Shown here: positions 1 through 10,800 of the stretch, in pieces
Layout of the letters: every line of letters starts with the position of its first letter
Position numbering within the stretch: the first letter of the stretch is position 1
Assembly (NCBI GenBank): GCA_029817715.1
Contig: JARUPY010000538.1
Coordinates: 744,001-808,000 of the forward strand
Reading direction: 5' to 3'
Source: Melastoma dodecandrum
Lineage: Eukaryota; Streptophyta; Magnoliopsida; Myrtales; Melastomataceae
DNA: 64,000 nt
Made by a program: the position numbers and the translations under genes
The notes under the pieces: generated by a model
The model's input: the letters and a program-made list of their open reading frames with translations, nothing else
Database searches by the model: none
What the model was told of the DNA's origin: nothing

Positions 1-1860
1 GACTATGATGTGATGATCTGGATAGTTCCCTCCCAAGGAAGGGTCAATGAGATCCCTTGATTTGTTCCCCATGCCTTCTTCGTCATCCGGCTCGATCTTA
101 TCACTAACAATGTCAGACAAATACGTTTTGCAGTCTCCGAGCAGCTCCTTGACGTCTTTTCCCGTGATCATTTCTGCCAAGAGAACTCCGAAGGCGTAAA
201 CATCAAGCTTGGTCGACACGAGCCCGTTTTCGAGGTACTCTGGGGCCAGGTACCCTTGGGTTCCCATGATATGCAACGTCATCGTGAATTCGCCTTTATC
301 TCCCTTGATTGACCTAGCTGTGCCGAAATTCGTGATCTTTGCCCGGAAATTCTCATCAAGGAGAATGTTGCTGCTCGTTATGTTCTTGTGTATAAGCGGG
401 GGAGTGGTGAAGCTATGTATATAGTTCAGTCCAACAGCGACATCTAATGCAATCTGAATTCTTCGATTCCAGCACAAGATCTTGTCCCCCATCTTGTCAC
501 CGCTCCTGTATATCCAATCACTCAACGGACCATTCATGGCGTACTCAAAGACGAAGTACCAGTGGCCGTCGTTGAAGCAGATACCCACAAGCCGAATGAG
601 ATTCATATGGCTGATCTTGTTAAGGATATTTATTTCCTTCATTGCGTCTCCACTCATTTCTTTGATGGCGACATGGGAGCCATCAATTATCCCCCGATAG
701 ACCGACCCCTTGATGCAGCAAACTGAGCTGAAATTATCTGTTGCTTGTTCGAGTTCTTCGTAGCTGTAAACTTTGATCGACTGAGCGATGCCTGATAGGT
801 TCAGCCGCAATACCTCTAATCGTTCTCCCAAGTTTTCTCGGCCGCCCGGTCCATCACTTCGTTCCAGGTTGTTTGAAATATCCTCAGGAACACCCTTTGA
901 TATCTCAGGTTTTACCTTTCTGTGGTAATGCACAAACATGTAGAGGACAATGCTCCCAATAACCAGCAGGAATGCATTTCCTGCAATGAACCCAACGACT
1001 GCATACACCCACTTAGTCCTCGAGCGATTAGTAGAAGGAGATGTTGATGGCGGTGGTCCCGACAATGGCTGCTGTGATGGAGATGGAGGCGGTGACATGG
1101 TTTGAGAAACTGAAGGTGGCTTCTGCAATGGAACTAGTAACGTCGAGAATGGAAAGATCACATCATTTAGCTCGGTGAGTCTGTTGGCCACCAATGTCCT
1201 CCCAGTATCTACGCCGAACCGAACGCTTATCCGAGACACGATGTCGTTCTCTGCGACGACATAAGTTAGGAGGTACCTGATGCCCTTGTTTGTCTGGTTC
1301 TTGGATGGACAAGCACACCTAAGAGGGATGGTGAAATTTGTGCCAGAGTATATGAGCACGGTCTCAATTGGGTTCTGATACTTAAGCGCCCTACATGAAG
1401 CGAGACCTTGGTAAGTGCCATTCACGATGAGGTAATAATTGTCCCCGTGCTGGACCACGTAGGACGTGTTTGCCTGGTAATATTTGCCCGAGCAAGAGCA
1501 GGTGACCGGGACAATCAGCATCCTGTTCGTCTCAATGGTTCCATTAAGTGGAACAGAATTGATTTCTGAGAGCTGAGACGGGTTGACGGACAAGAGCTTG
1601 GAGATGGTGGAAATGGTGTTGTAGGGAGGGTAGGACCTGTAAATGAGGTAGGTGTGACAGGTCCGGTTGAGGCCGTTGCAGGAGTAGCCGAAATCAGAGG
1701 ACGAGGACGGGACGGCAGGAGGGGATGTGAAGTTGGTGCACCGGGTGGTGTTGCGGCCGATGTAAGGCTGTTGGGAAGAAACCAAGGAAGGGGAGCAGCA
1801 AAGGCAGAGGAGGACTATGAGGTAAGAAGAAGGGAAGGGAATACAGGAAGTGAACACCAT
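1..1860 (-). CDS. LYK5: LysM receptor-like kinase, LYK5/LYK4 type, 3' end cut by window edge
   Basis: Single uninterrupted frame from ATG at 1860 to the window edge, 620 codons; the family is about 660 residues, so roughly 40 C-terminal residues are missing. Residues 1-30 form a signal peptide, followed by QQPYIGRNTTRC and an ectodomain with CSC and CAC pairs, the layout of three LysM modules that bind chitin oligomers at the cell surface. A Pro/Ser-rich linker precedes a membrane segment (about 285-310). The intracellular kinase-like domain starts near 345. VAIK is kept, but the glycine loop is only IKGSVYRG, the HRD motif reads HKN, and DFG reads NFG, so it should be a pseudokinase, as in LYK5 and LYK4, which work by pairing with the active kinase CERK1. 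LYK4 is the main alternative name. Confidence 0.93.
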   Translation of the reverse strand, partial: MVFTSCIPFPSSYLIVLLCLCCSPSLVSSQQPYIGRNTTRCTNFTSPPAVPSSSSDFGYSCNGLNRTCHTYLIYRSYPPYNTISTISKLLSVNPSQLSEINSVPLNGTIETNRMLIVPVTCSCSGKYYQANTSYVVQHGDNYYLIVNGTYQGLASCRALKYQNPIETVLIYSGTNFTIPLRCACPSKNQTNKGIRYLLTYVVAENDIVSRISVRFGVDTGRTLVANRLTELNDVIFPFSTLLVPLQKPPSVSQTMSPPPSPSQQPLSGPPPSTSPSTNRSRTKWVYAVVGFIAGNAFLLVIGSIVLYMFVHYHRKVKPEISKGVPEDISNNLERSDGPGGRENLGERLEVLRLNLSGIAQSIKVYSYEELEQATDNFSSVCCIKGSVYRGIIDGSHVAIKEMSGDAMKEINILNKISHMNLIRLVGICFNDGHWYFVFEYAMNGPLSDWIYRSGDKMGDKILCWNRRIQIALDVAVGLNYIHSFTTPPLIHKNITSSNILLDENFRAKITNFGTARSIKGDKGEFTMTLHIMGTQGYLAPEYLENGLVSTKLDVYAFGVLLAEMITGKDVKELLGDCKTYLSDIVSDKIEPDDEEGMGNKSRDLIDPSLGGNYPDHHIIV

Positions 1861-2029
1861 TCTGGGTTGTGAGATTTTCACAGTGCAAGGATGCTCTTCG
1901 TCTTTTGACATATGTGAGGCATCCATCATTTACGAGGTTTTTTATATCAATCTCGATAGTGGCCCGTGCTATTCGCATTGTCGTTATGTCACGGGATACG
2001 ACCATGTGCGAAAAAATATTCCCAAATAG

Positions 2030-2037
2030 TATATATA
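2030..2037 (-). promoter_or_regulatory. Possible TATA box of the LYK5-like gene
   Basis: TATATATA on the minus strand, about 170 bp upstream of the ATG at 1860. It is the only clear TATA-like word in the proximal upstream region. No transcript evidence is available here. Confidence 0.35.
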
Positions 2038-2125
2038 ACCTTTAAGTCGCCTTCCATCAACTGGGGGTGAACGAAGCAAAAAGGATTAGTTTAGTGTGAA
2101 CGGGAAGACTTCAAAAGCTGGGATA

Positions 2126-2233
2126 GACAAGTGATTGTACATCCATCGATATCCAGATCGGTGGCCGGGTACTAGCCTGGACAAGTGATATGTACATCCA
2201 TCGATATCCAGATCGGTGGCCGGGTACTAGCCT
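2126..2233. repeat. Tandem duplication of a 53-54 bp unit
   Basis: The unit starting GACAAGTGAT and ending GGGTACTAGCCT occurs at 2126-2178 and again at 2180-2233. The copies differ by a single inserted A, so this is a recent duplication. It lies about 270 bp upstream of the LYK5-like start codon. Confidence 0.9.
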
Positions 2234-2347
2234 CCGACGCACGTAGCTCTTGGTAGCTTGCCACTTATATCACCATCCCAGATGAAGAACATAAGTTGTT
2301 AGTGCTGCAACCCGGATGGGAACTAACTCAGTTCAAGTATGGGTGTT

Positions 2348-2367
2348 GGGGGGGGGGGGGGGGGGGG
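2348..2367. repeat. Poly-G run with G-rich flank
   Basis: Twenty consecutive G residues followed by TGGTGGGGGG. Length in the assembly may be inexact. C-rich runs occur on the same strand at about 2541-2565. Confidence 0.85.
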
Positions 2368-2666
2368 TGGTGGGGGGTGTTGACCTCAAATGGTGTCTTG
2401 CGTAATGAGAAGGGCATAATTAAGAATCATAGTCCTTGAGAGACACGTAGTTGTCGGAACCCTTTTCTTTTGTTTTTTCATAAGTCAAGGTCGTCCGTCA
2501 GTGGGATATTGGGGTAGCAAAATCATTCAATAGATTCTCCTCCCCCCCCAACACCCCAACCCCCCATATTACTCGCTTTCCTCTTTTTCGAATAGGCACA
2601 CTCAGACTAAGCTAAGTCTTGTACGTTCGGTGAAATAGTTGGGAATCATTTCTATCACAAAATTAC

Positions 2667-3565
2667 GGAAGCGGCTAACGGTACGTGCACGTAACGATTA
2701 CGTAGTTTACTAATTAATACTAACGAAAAGTAGTAAATTTTACGTAGTTTACTAATTTCTCCCCGTTACAGGGGAGAAATTAGGTTCGTAACTTGGTTCG
2801 GATTTCACTGATTAGTAACGGGGGTAAAACGGTAATTTCACTACATAAATAGGTTCGTAATAGGTTCGGAAACACTGTTCTAATTAGTAAATTCGTTAGT
2901 AAACACCTTCATTTTTAGTAACAGTTTACTACTTTTTTTAGTAAAAACATGTCAAAATTAGTAAAATTTACCAAGTGGAAGAGTTTTTTACTAAAAAAAT
3001 ACTAGAATTAGTAAACGGTTACTAATTATCGGCATAATTCGTACAGTAAAAAGTAGTAAAATTTACTACGTTTTTTACTAACCTTGCGCTGACTTTACTA
3101 AAACATTTTCGTTAGTAACGTCAACGCAGAATTAGTAAAAAAAGTAGTAAAATTTACTCCTTTTTTTACTAAAACTGGTTTGACTTTACTAAAATACGAA
3201 AAAAATTAGTAAAGTCAACGCAAAATTTGTAAAAAATTGAGTAAATTTTACTACTTTTTTTACTAATTCTGCGTTGACGTTACTAACGGAAATATTTTAG
3301 TAAAGTCAGCGCAAAAGTAGTAAACTTGAACTGGAATCAACAGTGAAAAAGTAGTAAAATTTCCATACTTTTTTACTAAGTTTGCGTTGACTTTATTAAA
3401 ATTTGACCGAAAAGTAGTAAATTTTACTACATTTTTTACTAAATATGCGTTGACTTCGTTAGTAGTAATTAGTAAATATCAACTTTTAGTAAAATTTATT
3501 ACTTTTCGTTAGTATTAATTAGTAAACTACGTAACCGTTACGTGCACGTACCGTTAGCCGCTTCC
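2667..3565. mobile_element. Mutator-type non-autonomous fold-back element (899 bp)
   Basis: The ends are inverted repeats of about 75 bp that begin GGAAGCGGCTAACGGTACG on both strands and match almost perfectly. The element is flanked by identical 9-bp direct repeats CAAAATTAC at 2658-2666 and 3566-3574, the target duplication size of the Mutator superfamily. It has no coding capacity. The interior is made largely of a reiterated palindrome built on GTAGTAAAATTTACTAC alternating with TTAGTAAAGTCAACGCA and its complement. There is also a 12-bp-stem hairpin (TTTCTCCCC/GGGGAGAAA) near 2755-2785. High similarity of the two ends suggests a fairly recent insertion. Confidence 0.9.
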
Positions 3566-3574
3566 CAAAATTAC

Positions 3575-4279
3575 CATAAAGAAAATATTAGTAATTAGAA
3601 AAAAGTTATCTAGAAATTTGAAATTCATTTTATTGGGTATGATTTTTTTTGGTCGGATTGAATTCCTAAATTTTCTATTAATTTTAATTTAGCCCCAAGA
3701 ATCATAATACAGCACTTTAGCCCCCTTAATAAAAAATATCATAGCTCCGTTATTTACGTGCATGGGGACGCCCTCCATTATTGACCTTCCATGAAAATTC
3801 ATTCTCATAGAATTTGCCCAAGTAGTCGTTGAATTTGAATTATGGCTGCTTAAACTTTACGAGTCACCGGAATTATGTACACCCCACTTTTAAAGTAATT
3901 TTCCACCTCCCCTCTTTTTGACATTGTGTTCTATCTAGTAAGTCTTGGTCCATATTAAATTTTTCTTTAAGGAAAAAGGGACCAAGTCTTTGTCCATTAT
4001 TATGCGGGAAGATTTATGAAACGTTTCTTAAAAATAAATTCATAAATCACAGAGGAAAAGTTTCCGAATCACCTGAACACGTTTTTGACGATTGTCTCGA
4101 AATGCTAATATTTTTTTTTAAAGAAATTTATTTATATTTTACGTATATAACTCTAGCCTAAGTGCAACTTACCATGATCAAATACTTAGTTGAATTTTTT
4201 GACAAGATAAAATTTGAAGTTACCGAGAGGCGTGAAACAATTGGGGGTGACCACGAGGGTATATACACTTGTTTAATTT
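3575..4279. other. AT-rich spacer between two transposons
   Basis: No gene, repeat border or RNA recognised. The sequence is AT-rich with scattered homopolymer runs. It separates the fold-back element from the MULE. Confidence 0.6.
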
Positions 4280-4288
4280 TTATATTAA

Positions 4289-4700
4289 GAGTTTTGTAAA
4301 GAAATACGGTCAGTTTTAAAAAAAATTTATGAAATACAGTCTCAGCTTCATAAAATACGGTTTTACCGTCGAAATGGCGCGTTCTCAAAACGCGTCCCTC
4401 AATTTACAAAGAGGGCGCGGTTTCAAAACGCGTCCTCCGTGTATGAAAGGAAGGAGTGGGTTTTGAACCCGCCCCTATACGGCATGGGAACCCATCATGA
4501 GGACTCAGTTTCAAAACGCGCCCTCATGCAAGAGCGGGTTTTAAAACCCGCCCCTCCAACACTTGATAAAATTCGCTAAGTGTTGGGGGCCCCTTTTTGG
4601 CATACACAAGGGGCGGGTTTTAAACCCCCTCCTCCTGGGAATACACAAACCCGCCCCTCCAATAGTTCAACAAGGGGCGGGTGGGGCGGGTAAAACCCGC
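4289..4700 (+). repeat. Left terminal inverted repeat of the MULE
   Basis: Pairs with 10330-10546. Shared words in order are GAGTTTTGTA, AAAATACGGTTTTACCGT, TTTCAAAACGCGCCCTCATGC, GTGTTGGGGGCCCCTT and ATACACAAGGGGCGGGTTTT. The left copy is longer because units of the form GGGCGGGTTTTAAAACCCGCCCC are repeated through about 4830. Confidence 0.85.
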
Positions 4701-5149
4701 CCCTCAACAGTTGGACGAATTCGCGGAGTGGAGACGGAAGGTTTCGACGTCGGATAAAACCCACCCATTTCATAATCCCACAAGAGGCGGGTTTTCAAAA
4801 CTTACCCCTCAAGTAACTGAATAAGGGGCGGGTAAACGGCTTAACTCGGGTCCCCCACCCCCGAATTCATTTTACCTAAACCTTAGCCCGACCCCCGACC
4901 CCTAAACGCCCGATGCCCGAGCCCCCGTCCTCCGTCCGCCTTCCCCTTACCGTACTTCGTCCTCCGCTACTCCTCCTACGTCCTCACGTACTTCGTCCTC
5001 CGACCTCACGCTGTCACCCCATCCACCCTTCGTGCTCCGCCCTTTAACGCCGGCCTTCGTCCTCCGCCCGTCACCCCCTTCATCCTCTACCCTTTACCGC
5101 CGACAGCTTCCTTGTCTCAGTAATTAATTTATGTTAATGTCGTGAAATT

Positions 5150-5365
5150 ATGTGAAATTGAAATTAGGTTTTAGTTGAAGTTAGGGATTTAGTTGGAATT
5201 TTGTTTTAGTTCAAATTAGGGTTTTAGTTGGAATTAAGTTTTAGCTGAATTTTTTTAATTGGAATTAGGTTTTAGTTGAAATTAGGTTTAAGTTAAAATT
5301 AGGTTTATTTTGAAATTTTGGGTGTAATTGAATTTACGTTTTAGTTTAAATTACGTTTTAATAAT
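5150..5365 (+). repeat. Degenerate minisatellite inside the MULE
   Basis: Irregular tandem units of about 18 bp with consensus near TTTTAGTTGAAATTAGG fill the stretch just before the transposase frame. The preceding 4860-5110 is very C-rich, with CGTACTTCGTCCTCCG-like units. Together they form the 5' leader region of the element. Confidence 0.7.
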
Positions 5366-5497
5366 GTTTATTTAGTTACCATTATTTTGATTATTAATGG
5401 TATGCTGTTTGAATTTTTGTAGGTATTAGTAAGTTCGAAGAAGTAGTTAATCACTAAATCGTAAGTTTTATCTTACGTTTCAATATCGCAAGTTCAT

Positions 5498-7960
5498 TTG
5501 TTGTTGTATGGAAATGGGAAAGTTATTCTTGGTAGTCAAGAAGTATGTTATAATAGGGGTCCAGTGAAACGAATAAAGGTACCTGCTGATGTCGACTATG
5601 TGCAATTTGAAAGGGTCATTGCTAATGCAATGAGATTAAACGAAGGCAGTAGGCTAGAAATATGTCATACATATCCCGTTCCTTCGTATGGTTCTTCTGG
5701 CATAAATTTTGTGCTAGTACCTATTGGTGATGATGAGGATGTTAGGTTGTTGTGTGAGTTTGCGATGTCAAATGGTGATCGCATTCAAGAAGTGTATGTG
5801 ATATCAGTTTCTGGGAATTCTAGCAATGAAGGAAGGCCCCCAAATTCAAGAAGTAAGCATGGTAGTAACATGGAGGCCGTAGGAGTAAATGTGGATGATG
5901 GGTTAAATGTCGTGCAAGAGAGAATGGGAAATTTCGAAGTTAGTAGAAATATTCGTCAATTGGGACCGGTGAACGAATGGTGTAGCGATTATGGTGGTAA
6001 TGTGGGGAATGAGGAGGATGGTGGTAATGATTATGAAAAGGGTAACCCATTTGAAGATTTAGAACGTGATATGGGCGATGAAGTAGTTCTAAACGAAACT
6101 ATATATCAACGATATGAGAATCATATCGTTGATTCAATAGTGAATTACGATAATGACGACAATACTGATGATGAAATGTTCAACGGTGTTGATTTAGGAA
6201 ACGAGAAAAATGTTAGGAATATAGGGGTTAATGAGGCTGGTCCTTCTAGGAAGAAACGGTTGGAGAAACCTCTACCATTCTATCTAGACAGTGGCGATAC
6301 TGGGAAGGAGATTTTCTAGGAGAATGAGGATGTTAGGATGACGGACGATCCGTACGCTGTGGTTGAATTTCGTAAAGAGATGCAGTTCAAATATAAAAAC
6401 CATCTCATTCATACGGGGAATACGTTCCATATCAAGAACCATTATAATTACGAAATTATGGAGTCAGATAAGACGACATGGTCTGTGTTTTGCTCTGAGT
6501 TTGACTTGACTATAACTTTATGGTTCCTTACTTCCGTACTTTTGTTAGAGAATCTCCTGAAGTGAAAGTGTCGTTCCTACTGAATGTAATAAAGGAGAGA
6601 TTTGGGTACGAAGTAACTAGGAGACGAGTATGGGATGCAAAGAGGAAGGCAATTGCAGTTGAATACGGCGAATGGGATGAATGTTATAATGAGTTGCCGC
6701 ATCTTATGAATGCAATTAGAATTGCCAACCCCGGAACAATTCAGAGACTGTTTTGGGCGTTCGGACTGTCTATTCAGGCATTCAATCATTGTCAACCAGT
6801 TGTAAGTATATATGGCACATTTCTATATGGTAAATATAAGCATAAACTCTTAATTGCATGATCTACGTACGGGGAGAACCATATTGTGCCGCTTGCATTT
6901 GCACTGGTTGATGAGGAAAGCTATGATTTATGGAGTTGGTTCTTGAGATGCCTTAAGGGATATGTCGTTGTTGAAAGGACGGGAGGAGTATGCTTGATTT
7001 TCGACAGACATGCTGGCACTCAAGCGGCTGTGAATGATCCGCAGGTGGGTTGGACCCCGCCATTTGCGCATTGGTGGTTCTGTCTTCGACATGTGGCAAG
7101 CAATTTCAATACGAGATATAAAAATGTTGTTTGTAAAAGGAAGTTGATAGCCGCAGTGAGGAAATCGATGACTGTGAAGTACAAGAACATTATGAGGAGC
7201 TTGTTTGAATCAATATCAGAAGCTGGCGAGTTTTTCGCCGAGATGAATGAAGAGCGGTGGTGTTTGAGTCGGGATGGCTTTTATAGATATGGTCTTATGA
7301 CTATGAATTTGAGCGAAAGTTACAACGTCGTTACAAGAGGTGCCAGAAATCTTCCTGTTTCGGCTCTTATTAGGAAAATATGGTATAACTGCGTATCATA
7401 TTAGATAGCCAGACGGGATGATGCAGACTCTGCGTTGAAAATTGACTAAAGTTTTACAAGTGTTTATACAAATCGGTTGTTCAAATGTTTAGAGATAGCC
7501 AAATGGTACGGAGTAGTAGTTCTCGATCGACAGGAGAGTAGATTTGACGTGAAAACTAGAGGAAAACATCGACTCAAGTATGTACTTCTTTAAGTGCGGA
7601 AATGCAGCTGCAAGAAGTGGAAAATCTATCGCATTCCTTGTTCGCATGCTTTGGCATGTTATGCACACATGCATGTAGATCATACCACTGTCATTAGTTA
7701 TTTCTACTCATTCGAGTGTCAGAAGGCCGTACATGCTTCCAAATGGCATTCTTTTGATTGCAAAGATGATTGACTGAAATATCCTTTTCCGAGAGTCAAT
7801 CCCGACCCTATAAGAGTCGGACCAAAAGGGCGTCCTAGGTCATCCCGTAGACGTAGTGAAATGGATATCAAGGAGAAATATCGGAAAACTATTTGTGGGT
7901 TATGTAGAAAAGAAGGTCATAACCGACGTAGTTGTTCTAATAGGAATCTTTGCAAGTGCT
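5498..7960 (+). pseudogene. MuDR-family transposase, inactivated
   Basis: A continuous frame from about 5498 gives a PB1-like N-terminal domain (KRIKVPADVDYVQFERVI) and an acidic linker. An in-frame TAG follows at 6317-6319. The frame resumes (MTDDPYAVVEFRKEMQFKYK) but shifts near 6520, where the usual zinc-ribbon part seems deleted. The catalytic region FWAFGLSIQAFNHCQPVVS follows. There the first catalytic Asp of the usual DGTFL motif is Tyr (IYGTFL). A TGA stop at 6859-6861 interrupts the usual LIATAVDGNNH region. The second catalytic Asp is kept (IFDRHAGTQAAV). After a stop at 7404, a SWIM finger (CSCKKWKIYRIPCSHALAC, near 7600-7655) and a CCHC knuckle (ICGLCRKEGHNRRSC, near 7890-7935) can still be read. 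The enzyme must be dead. Confidence 0.9.
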
Positions 7961-8043
7961 TTTTCAATGTTTAAATTATATATTCTTATTGTTTTTATGT
8001 TTTACTTGTATTTGTTTTTAACCTTTGTTATATTGTCTTATAG

Positions 8044-10010
8044 GAAAATGCGTCCAGGACCAAGAAAGACAAACGTTCTTAATGCTCAAGGAGAGCATCG
8101 GTCAATGGCTGTATGGGAAGCCAAATATAGTATGGTATATCAACTTATTTAGTTTTAAATCACTACATTATCTTTCATGTTTTCGTACATTGTTTACTAA
8201 TTCGTGTTTTATTTACAGAATAACGTTCTAACTTGCCGTCGGGTAGAGAAATCATTGAAGGGAGTTGCCACCGATACCGGGATGGATGTTTACCTCCGTC
8301 AAGCAGAATTCTACGGAGTGGCTAAGCTTCCATTCATTTCCTTGGACTGGGCCCTTATCACATCATTGACAGAACGCTGGAGGCCGGAGATGCACACCTT
8401 CCATGTGGTGCACGGTGAGATGACCGTCACCCTACAAGATGTGGCAATTCAGCTAGGTTTGCCCATAGATGGCGATGCGGTGATAGCAGATACCTCCGTA
8501 TCTAATGAAGCAGTGTGTCTAGAGTTATTCGAGCGGGTACCTAGGGATAACAACATTAGGTCTGGTCGTATTAGATTGAGCTGGCTGGCTGCCAATTTTG
8601 GTAAGATCCCTATAGATGTCCCTGAAGATGTAGTGCAGAAGCATACCAGGGCTTATATTTTGCAACTGATTGGCGGGATGATATTCACTACGAAGTCAGA
8701 CAGTTTAGCATACATATTCTGGTTGCCTCTACTAGCAGACTTTGAGAGGGCTGGAGAGTACAGCTGGGGTAGTGCCTCCTTAGCGTGGCTTTATAGGAGT
8801 TTGTGTAAGACGGCTCACCACAAGGCATCTTAGATAGAGGGTCCCCTGATATTGTTACAGATTTGGGCATGGGATATATTCCCACATATAGTGCCTCTTA
8901 GACATCGAACCCCATTTGTAGAGGATATGCCTTTGAGTTATCGCTGGGCCATTGCAAAGGATATATGTACGGTCACTACCCATGTACTTTCCTCATACAG
9001 AGAGGCCTTCGATAGGCAAAGCATGGTTTAGGTAAACTTCTAATCTAACAATTTCATTTGATTATATCGAATCTTCCTCACATTCACATTGATATATGTA
9101 GATTGTTTGGAATCCTTACCCGGAGGAGTTGATAGCCATGCTTTCGGATTATTGCCGATCGGGAGATGTTTTTTGGCATGCTAGACTCCCTCTCATTTGC
9201 TTCTACATCATGGAGTGACATTACTCGGATAGAGTGTTTCGTCAGTTTGGCGATCATCAGTTTGTGCCGGCATAATGCGACAACAACAAGGCACTCCATC
9301 GGATGAATTTGTGCTGCAAGACGATGAACAATTGGAGAGTGGTCCATCGGGTCTTTGTGAAGCTATGGGAAGATCAGATGAACAAGGTCGTGCCGCTGTT
9401 TTAGGAGTCTCGCACTAAATACTCCAAATGGTATACGAAGCACACCAGACAATACATATCGTACACCAACTCCATGCGGGACAATGGTAAGTCGTTTATG
9501 AGTATCGCATTACATTTTTCTATTCTATTTTTCAATTTTAACCTATATTTGTTATATATATGAAGAATTTTCGCAAGATTAAGCTTCGGTCCGACCAGCC
9601 TGAACTCGTTTCTCTTGCCGGGGAGTCCATGCAGATGATGCGGGAGTATGCACCGGAACGAATGTATGGTCGTATCGGCTAGTTGGAAGATCAACCTGCA
9701 TACGAGTTCATGCCTCCAGGTGGACAATATATGGAGGAAGATCATCCTCACATGGACAATACGGAAGAGGAGCATGAAGATGAGGAGGTGCCACGGATAT
9801 ACGAGGGCCCCGTATTTAACTTGGAGGGTCATGAAGTGCGAGAAGGCATGCTCACCTCGCAAGTTGCCCATATTGATGCCGATTACAGCACACCTTACTT
9901 CGAGGTTAGGTCCATACGACCCCGGGAGCTCCGATTAAAGGGGCGAGAGAATTCGGGTAAGTCCTTTAATGTTCGATTGATTTAAACTCTCGTAGCTCAA
10001 CTAATGTAAG
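8044..10010 (+). pseudogene. Plant mobile domain (PMD) gene carried by the MULE, decayed
   Basis: A frame at 8220-8833 reads FYGVAKLPFISLDWALITSL, then ERWRPEMHTFHVVHGEMTVTLQDVAIQLGLPIDG, then LIGGMIFTTKSDSLAYIFWLPLL. This is the typical PMD/aminotransferase-like mobile domain. After a stop at 8833 the same frame continues with ILLQIWAWDIFPHIVPLRHR. Following a probable intron ending near 9102, it reads IVWNPYPEELIAMLSD and FWHARLPLICFYIME, then stops where Trp would be expected. An acidic C-terminal tail is recognisable at 9560-9985. It follows the transposase on the same strand inside the same terminal repeats. It may have been a second gene or the C-terminal part of one spliced transposase-PMD transcript. 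Confidence 0.85.
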
Positions 10011-10329
10011 TTTTTCAGGTACGACAATTCACAACAAGGAGAAGGACCTTCTCAAATCACGCAATTGTACCCAGATGATTCATCAGAGCAGCCTCACGTT
10101 CCAAAAAATCCCGTCATCAGCCCTTATGTCAGGAGGAAATCGACGAGGCGTGGGGACTTTATTGATGTTTGTAAACGTTTATGGACTTTGCGTATTATAT
10201 TCTAATGTTTTATATATAATATTATTGTTCTACTTTTATAATATGGATTGTTTCGAAGTTCGATAGTTTGGTTATTGTGTTGTTGAAATAGGGTTTCTAA
10301 TATAATTCATAAGTGTTTAGTAATGTCTA

Positions 10330-10546
10330 AGAGGGGGGCAGGTTTTGAAAACCCGCCCCTTGTGTATTCTCCGAAGGGGCCCCCAACACTTGGAGAAGAG
10401 GGGCGGGCCTGCATGAGGGCGCGTTTTGAAACGGCACCCTCTTTCTAAATGAACGCGTCCCTTCTACGGTAAAACCGTATTTTACGAAACGGAGACCGTA
10501 TTTGGCAAAAAAATTTTAAAACTAACCATATTTCCATACAAAACTC
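10330..10546 (-). repeat. Right terminal inverted repeat of the MULE
   Basis: Reverse complement of the left end, beginning GAGTTTTGTATGGAAATA. Many substitutions relative to the left copy show the insertion is not recent. Confidence 0.85.
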
Positions 10547-10800
10547 TTATATTAACGTGGGGGTGTGTTTTAGTAGAGATGGGTCCAAACCCACATTTAT
10601 GGATTTGATGATGAAGTTATGAACAAGTAGCCCCGTCTCAAAGTCAATCCTCCACCGCCCACCCGCCCTCCATGTTTGTTTATTTAAAATGCTGGTTGGA
10701 ATTACTTTTGATATTAACCATCGCGTGTTTATTTTATAGGTTTCTTTTTAACTTAAGCCTTTTTCAAAATTATGATGTAATTAATGATCATGGCAATATT

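Larger units (their letters stand above)
4289..10546 (+). mobile_element. Mutator-like element (MULE) with transposase and plant mobile domain, decayed
   Basis: The element begins GAGTTTTGTA and ends with the inverse (TACAAAACTC). It is flanked by identical 9-bp repeats TTATATTAA at 4280-4288 and 10547-10555, so the exact borders are known (6,258 bp). Terminal inverted repeats of about 210-340 bp are diverged and contain GC-rich palindromes. Inside, on the plus strand, are a MuDR-type transposase (PB1-like N-terminus, MULE catalytic region, SWIM zinc finger, zinc knuckle) and then a plant mobile domain reading frame. Both carry stop codons and frameshifts. PMD domains are known in host genes such as MAIN/MAIL1 and inside transposons; this is a transposon-borne copy. 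Confidence 0.93.
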
